Shown: piece after piece, positions 5,024 to 7,814 of the stretch
Layout of the letters: each line of letters opens with the position of its first letter
Numbering within the stretch: position 1 is the stretch's first letter
Assembly (NCBI GenBank): GCA_017939945.1
Contig: JAGAZS010000042.1
Span: 1 to 7,814, forward strand
Source: Schwartzia sp. (in: firmicutes)
GTDB taxonomy: Bacteria > Bacillota > Negativicutes > Selenomonadales > Selenomonadaceae
Direction of reading: 5' to 3'
DNA: 7,814 bases
Program-made: the position numbers and the translations under genes
The notes under the pieces: model-generated
Seen by the model: only the letters and a program-made list of their open reading frames with translations
Database searches by the model: none
Told to the model about the DNA's origin: nothing

Positions 5024-5845
5024 ATGACTGCGGAAGAACTTTTCAACGCTTTCAAGGCAATCATGCCTTATTTCAATCCCGTCACGAGGGATGACATGGC
5101 TATCCGGCTGACGGACCGGGAGAAGGTTCTCGCTTATCTCCCCGGCGAGCACGTCGATATCCACGAAAAGGTCGGCGAGCCCATCACCCCGCGCATGGCG
5201 CACTGCATGAAGGAGAACCGCCGCGAGGAATACGTAGTGGACAAATCGAAATACGGCCTCACGGTCAAGGTCATCAACGTGCCGCTGCAGGACGACAAGG
5301 GCGCGGTCATCGGCATGTTCTCCACCATCCTGAACATCGAGAACAGCACGGAACTAATCAGCATCATCGACGCGATCACGAAACGGACGCAGACGGTCTA
5401 CGACTCCGTGGAGCAGGTGGCCCGGAGCGCCACCGAGCTGGCGGACGCGGGACAGCAGTCCATCGCCTCGGCAAACACGCTGAAGGAAAAAAATACCGAC
5501 ACGGTGAAAGTCATTGATTTCATCAACGGCATCGCCGGCCAGACGAACCTTCTCGGCCTGAACGCCGCCATCGAGGCGGCCCGCGCCGGAGAGCAGGGGC
5601 GCGGCTTCGCCGTCGTCGCGGAGGAAGTCCGCAAGCTGGCCGAGCAGTCCCGCGAAGCGACGGAGAAAATCCAGCAGACGCTGAACGATATGAACGAGGC
5701 CGTCAACGATATTTCCAAGGCCATCGAGTCCACGGGGGCCATCAGCCAGGAGCAGGCGGCCTCGACGGAAGAGATCACGGCGAACCTCGCCGAAGTCACG
5801 AAGGCCATCAAGGATCTGGAAGCCTTCGCGAAGAGCATCAGCTGA
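5024..5845 (+). CDS. Soluble methyl-accepting chemotaxis-type receptor
   Basis: A 273-residue protein with no signal peptide and no membrane helix. Residues 1 to about 107 form a PAS/Cache-like sensory module (beta pattern KYGLTVKVINVPLQDDKGAV, then MFSTILNIEN) of unknown ligand. Residues 108-273 are a coiled-coil MCP signalling domain whose hairpin tip is unmistakable: FINGIAGQTNLLGLNAAIEA (166-185), then ARAGEQGRGFAVVAEEVRKLA (186-206, quoted in part). There is no HAMP domain, and the signalling coil is very short, so it is a small cytoplasmic receptor that probably senses an intracellular or membrane-permeant signal and acts on CheA/CheW encoded elsewhere. No che or fli genes are nearby. 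Such short receptors are common in Negativicutes and Clostridia, from memory. It ends before a strong bidirectional terminator. Confidence 0.9.
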   Translation: MTAEELFNAFKAIMPYFNPVTRDDMAIRLTDREKVLAYLPGEHVDIHEKVGEPITPRMAHCMKENRREEYVVDKSKYGLTVKVINVPLQDDKGAVIGMFSTILNIENSTELISIIDAITKRTQTVYDSVEQVARSATELADAGQQSIASANTLKEKNTDTVKVIDFINGIAGQTNLLGLNAAIEAARAGEQGRGFAVVAEEVRKLAEQSREATEKIQQTLNDMNEAVNDISKAIESTGAISQEQAASTEEITANLAEVTKAIKDLEAFAKSIS

Positions 5846-5865
5846 ACAAAAAGAATTTTAAATCC

Positions 5866-5903
5866 AACAAAAACCCCCGCGCTGACGCGCGGGGGTTTTT
5901 GTT
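5866..5903. terminator. Bidirectional terminator between convergent genes
   Basis: CCCCCGCGC (5874-5882) pairs with GCGCGGGGG (5887-5895) across the loop TGAC. The stem continues through AACAAAAA (5866-5873) with TTTTTGTT (5896-5903), giving 17 pairs and T-runs on both strands. It serves the receptor gene on the plus strand and the thioredoxin operon on the minus strand. Confidence 0.95.
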
Positions 5904-5923
5904 GCAATAATAACAGGCAACGA

Positions 5924-6409
5924 TTACAGAGCCTTCGACAAGAACGCTTCGAGCTCCGCCTCGGTCATAGCTCCAACGTGCTCCGCTATGATCGTGCCGT
6001 CTTTTCCGATCAGGATGGAACGGGGAATAGCGTCAATCGAATAGTCCGAAGACATCTTGTCCTGATCGCAGGCATATACGGGAACTGTCATGCCGCGCTC
6101 GGCAATCATTTTCTGAGCGTCCGACGCGGAATTGTCGAAAGAGACTGCCGCGAAACCGATCCGATCCCCGTATTTCTTGTACATCGCTTCGATGGCGGGC
6201 ATTTCACCGACGCAGGGAGGGCACCATGTCGCCCAGAAATTCAGGAACAGCGGCTTTTCCCCCGCCAGCCCGTAAATCGTCGCGTCTCCCGTGTTGATTC
6301 CCACCAACGCTTCATCGGGCGCGGCTTTTGCCGAAGCCGCAGGCACATTCGCCAAAAAAGTAAACCCGATTGCCAAAACCGCAAAAAACAGAACCGCTAA
6401 TTTTTTCAT
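5924..6409 (-). CDS. Secreted TlpA-like thioredoxin (thiol-disulfide oxidoreductase)
   Basis: A 161-residue protein. Residues 1-27 are a signal peptide (MKKLAVLFFAVLAIGFTFLA, cleavage near ASA/KA); with no lipobox it should be soluble outside the membrane or held by its uncleaved helix. The thioredoxin fold follows: FLNFWATWCPPC (55-66) with the active-site CPPC at 63-66, VSFDNSASD (89-97), and the cis-proline loop DAIPRSILIGKDG (126-138, Pro129). TlpA/ResA relatives reduce disulfides, for example in cytochrome c maturation, or in peroxide and sulfoxide repair. An AAGGAGG ribosome site lies inside the upstream gene, 9 bases before the ATG, and the start overlaps that gene's stop as ATGA. It is therefore probably the extracytoplasmic electron acceptor of the adjacent ferredoxin membrane protein (inference). 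Confidence 0.92.
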   Translation of the reverse strand: MKKLAVLFFAVLAIGFTFLANVPAASAKAAPDEALVGINTGDATIYGLAGEKPLFLNFWATWCPPCVGEMPAIEAMYKKYGDRIGFAAVSFDNSASDAQKMIAERGMTVPVYACDQDKMSSDYSIDAIPRSILIGKDGTIIAEHVGAMTEAELEAFLSKAL

Positions 6410-7248
6410 TGTTCAATTCCTCCTTGTTTTTCTGTACCAAACTTCCGGAACGAGATGGCCGCCGTCGGGCACGCGGTCACGCACTTCCCGCAGGAAATGC
6501 AATGGGCGTCGCCGGCGATTTCCGCGTCCATCGGGCAGATTTCCGCGCAGCGACCGCAATGCACACAGCTTGCTTCGTCCACCGCCACCCCAAAGATTGC
6601 CAGCCGGTTCCAAAAACCATACCAAAGCCCCAGCGGGCAAGCGAACCGGCAAAAGGGACGGTAAATCGCCGTCATCGCAATCAGGCACGCCGCCAAGATC
6701 ACGCCCTTCCAAACGGTCAGCCAACCCGCCGCCCGGAACAGTTCCGGCCGGAGCGCCATCAGCGGAAGCGCGCCTTCAAGCATTCCCGCCGGACAGACGT
6801 AAGCGCAGAACAGCGGCTTTCCCGTGCCGACGGCAAGGAACGCAAGATACGCGCCCGCGCCCGCGAGAATCAGCATGACCCAACGGAACCGTGTCAGCGG
6901 ACGCATCCAAGACTTTTTTCGCAGCTTCGGCACCGGAATACGATGCAAAAGATCCTGCACCAGCCCGAAGGGACAGAGCCATCCGCAGATCATCCGACCG
7001 AAAGCCAGCGCAAACAACAGCAGTAGCCCCAACACATAGAGCGGGAATTTCGGATAGACGCCGCTCATCGCGCTTTGCCACGAACCGACAGGACACGCGC
7101 CGAGAGCACCCGGGCAGGAATAGCAGTTCAGCCCCGGCACGCAAACCGATTTCAGCGGACCGCGATAGAGTTTCCCCGTCAGCCAGCCGGGAAGATTCCC
7201 GTTCGCCAGCACCGTCGCCACCGCCTGCACGGCAATCCGCTTAACCAA
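6406..7248 (-). CDS. Polytopic 4Fe-4S membrane protein of the NapH/CcoG-like type
   Basis: A 280-residue membrane electron-transfer protein. The N-terminal part has CVPGLNCYSCPGALGACPVG (36-55) with four Cys. Then come membrane helices (about 68-86, 122-141, 178-197) interleaved with paired motifs CGWLCPFG (88-95), CAYVCPAG (148-155) and CRFACPLG (200-207). The C-terminus is a ferredoxin with two CxxCxxCxxxC sites, CVHCGRCAEIC (228-238) and CISCGKCVTAC (250-260), each followed by Pro, for two 4Fe-4S clusters facing the cytoplasm. Such proteins pass electrons through the membrane in NapH, NosR, MauN and CcoG families. The start is TTG 7248 with GGAG (7259-7262) 10 bases upstream; it gives the MVKRIAVQ...NGN N-terminus I expect for relatives. 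It overlaps the CXXC mini-gene by 8 bp and the thioredoxin gene by 4 bp. Its role as electron donor to the thioredoxin is inferred. Confidence 0.88.
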   Translation of the reverse strand: MVKRIAVQAVATVLANGNLPGWLTGKLYRGPLKSVCVPGLNCYSCPGALGACPVGSWQSAMSGVYPKFPLYVLGLLLLFALAFGRMICGWLCPFGLVQDLLHRIPVPKLRKKSWMRPLTRFRWVMLILAGAGAYLAFLAVGTGKPLFCAYVCPAGMLEGALPLMALRPELFRAAGWLTVWKGVILAACLIAMTAIYRPFCRFACPLGLWYGFWNRLAIFGVAVDEASCVHCGRCAEICPMDAEIAGDAHCISCGKCVTACPTAAISFRKFGTEKQGGIEQ

Positions 7249-7369
7249 GGCCGACGCACTCCATGCAGATCCGCGCCGCTTTCGCCAGCACCGCCCGCTG
7301 CTCGCCGCGCCAGACGCCCGCCGCTATCAAGCCGAGCGCCAAAAGCAAAAACCACCGTCGCAAAAGCAC
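7241..7369 (-). CDS. CD1871A-type CXXC mini-protein
   Basis: A 42-residue gene too short for common ORF length cut-offs. It has one hydrophobic segment (WFLLLALGLIAAGVW, 6-20), then RGEQRAVLAKA (21-31) and ICMECVGLG (34-42), with the CXXC pair at Cys35 and Cys38 near the C-terminus. The pattern GxxRGE...VLxKAxxIC-x-EC-x-GxG is what I recall for the CD1871A-family CXXC motif proteins of Clostridia and Negativicutes; no search was run. One helix and a terminal CXXC suggest a membrane-anchored thiol protein. Start: GTG 7369 sits only one base after GGGGGG (7371-7376), so TTG 7363 (40 residues, spacing 7) may be the true start. The stop overlaps the TTG of the 4Fe-4S gene (TTGGTTAA), which indicates translational coupling. 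Function is unknown; a redox role is inferred from its neighbours. Confidence 0.8.
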   Translation of the reverse strand: MLLRRWFLLLALGLIAAGVWRGEQRAVLAKAARICMECVGLG

Positions 7370-7370
7370 T

Positions 7371-7376
7371 CCCCCC
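7371..7376 (-). promoter_or_regulatory. Ribosome binding site of the CXXC mini-gene
   Basis: GGGGGG on the minus strand lies one base before GTG 7369 and seven bases before TTG 7363, so it favours the TTG as the initiation codon. Confidence 0.5.
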
Positions 7377-7394
7377 TTTCTTTATTTTATGAAT

Positions 7395-7400
7395 ATTGTA
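7395..7400 (-). promoter_or_regulatory. Possible -10 element of the redox operon
   Basis: TACAAT (5/6) on the minus strand lies about 25 bases before the mini-gene's start. No convincing -35 is seen 16-18 bases upstream and there is no TGn extension, so this is weak. It is the best candidate in the AT-rich stretch 7377-7440. Confidence 0.25.
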
Positions 7401-7467
7401 ACGCAAAAAATCTATTTCGCATAGGGGAAAATGCTTTTCCTTTTGATAAACAGCAAGCGGACAGCGG

Positions 7468-7790
7468 CTATTCTTTCAAGGAACTATTCGCCCAGCGCCG
7501 GAACTATGTGCTGCGAGGGGATTTCACTCGGAAGCCGACGGCAAGGATAACATCCAAACTATATAAGGCTACCGGTTTATCCGAAAAAGCAATTTGCATT
7601 TTTTGTAAATTGCTTTTTCTTCCAGCTCTTTTTCTGCAAAAATGTTAGCTATGTGCCTTGATATAGTAGCAATACTGCGATCAAAAAGCTCCGCTATTTG
7701 CGCCTGTGTCAGCCAAACAGTCCCGTCGTTGGCGTACAGCTTGACGCTCGTCTGCCCGTCGTCCGGGTTGTATATGATGATATTATCCAT
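7468..7790 (-). pseudogene. Decayed RhuM-family gene
   Basis: The first frame gives 73 residues from ATG 7790: MDNIIIYNPDDGQTSVKLYA, then TVWLTQAQIAELFDRSIATI, SRHIANIF and KELEEKA, the N-terminal winged-helix-like part of RhuM proteins. After EEKA (about 7611-7615) the homology moves to another frame, as if one base were lost: LQKMQIAFSDKPVALYSLDV, ILAVGFRVKSPRST, stop (TAG 7506-7504, where relatives have Gln), FRRWANSSLKE, stop (TAG 7470-7468, where relatives have Tyr). Nothing recognisable follows. RhuM proteins are usually about 300 residues or more, so the C-terminal part is missing as well. A GGGAG ribosome site (7802-7806) is still present. RhuM genes are accessory genes of unknown biochemical role that often sit near restriction or mobile loci. 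This copy is almost certainly inactive. Confidence 0.85.
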
Positions 7791-7814
7791 AGATTGATCC
7801 GCTCCCTTATGACA

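Noticed and set aside
4873..5064. 63-residue minus-strand frame in the gap before the receptor
   Set aside because: Covers promoter, repeat and ribosome site of the receptor; no ribosome site or recognisable motifs of its own.
6413..7406. Several open frames on both strands across the 4Fe-4S gene
   Set aside because: Shadow frames rich in Arg, Pro and Ser; the minus-strand frame with ordered Cys motifs is the real gene.
7388..7640. Plus-strand reading containing SGYSFKELFAQRRNYVLRGD
   Set aside because: It is the antisense of the decayed RhuM gene, which matches its family on the minus strand; no start with a ribosome site.

Overview
The window is a chromosomal stretch, fairly GC-rich in its genes with AT-rich gaps, from a bacterium with a cell envelope that receives many secreted proteins. 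The gene types (a CXXC mini-protein next to a NapH-type ferredoxin and a TlpA thioredoxin, a short soluble chemotaxis receptor, a DUF6935-like secreted protein), the strong G-rich Shine-Dalgarno sites and the use of GTG/TTG starts suggest a Firmicute, most likely an anaerobe of the Negativicutes (Selenomonas-like). This placement is an inference from gene content; there is no rRNA or other marker.

Layout. Positions 1-154 (minus) hold the 5' end of a secreted protein of unknown function, divergent from a plus-strand run of three exported proteins: a nucleoside hydrolase with a variant metal motif (275-1375), a DUF6935-like protein (1444-2022) and a small protein made of six 11-residue V(D/N)(A/S)FPD repeats (2041-2367), closed by a strong terminator at 2375-2414. 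A new extended -10 promoter starts a two-gene unit: thiD (HMP/HMP-P kinase, 2490-3344) overlapping by 8 bp a TauE/SafE-family membrane transporter (3337-4089). A 213-base gap follows, filled with five consecutive hairpins, most with three-base loops. Next come a histidine phosphatase (4303-4878) and, behind its own promoter, a soluble methyl-accepting receptor (5024-5845). A bidirectional terminator (5866-5903) separates these from a convergent minus-strand operon.

The minus-strand operon reads, in transcription order, a 42-residue CXXC protein of the CD1871A type (7369-7241), a polytopic multi-cluster 4Fe-4S membrane protein (7248-6406, TTG start) and a secreted TlpA-like thioredoxin (6409-5924). 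All three genes overlap, so they are probably translationally coupled. They look like a membrane redox relay: cytoplasmic ferredoxin-type clusters feeding electrons across the membrane to extracytoplasmic CXXC proteins. The right end (7790-7468, minus) is a decayed RhuM-family gene with one frameshift and two in-frame stops.

The points most worth following are the hairpin array at 4096-4270, the FPD-repeat protein, the three-gene redox module with its easily missed small gene, the thiD-transporter coupling and the Trp-Asp nucleoside hydrolase.
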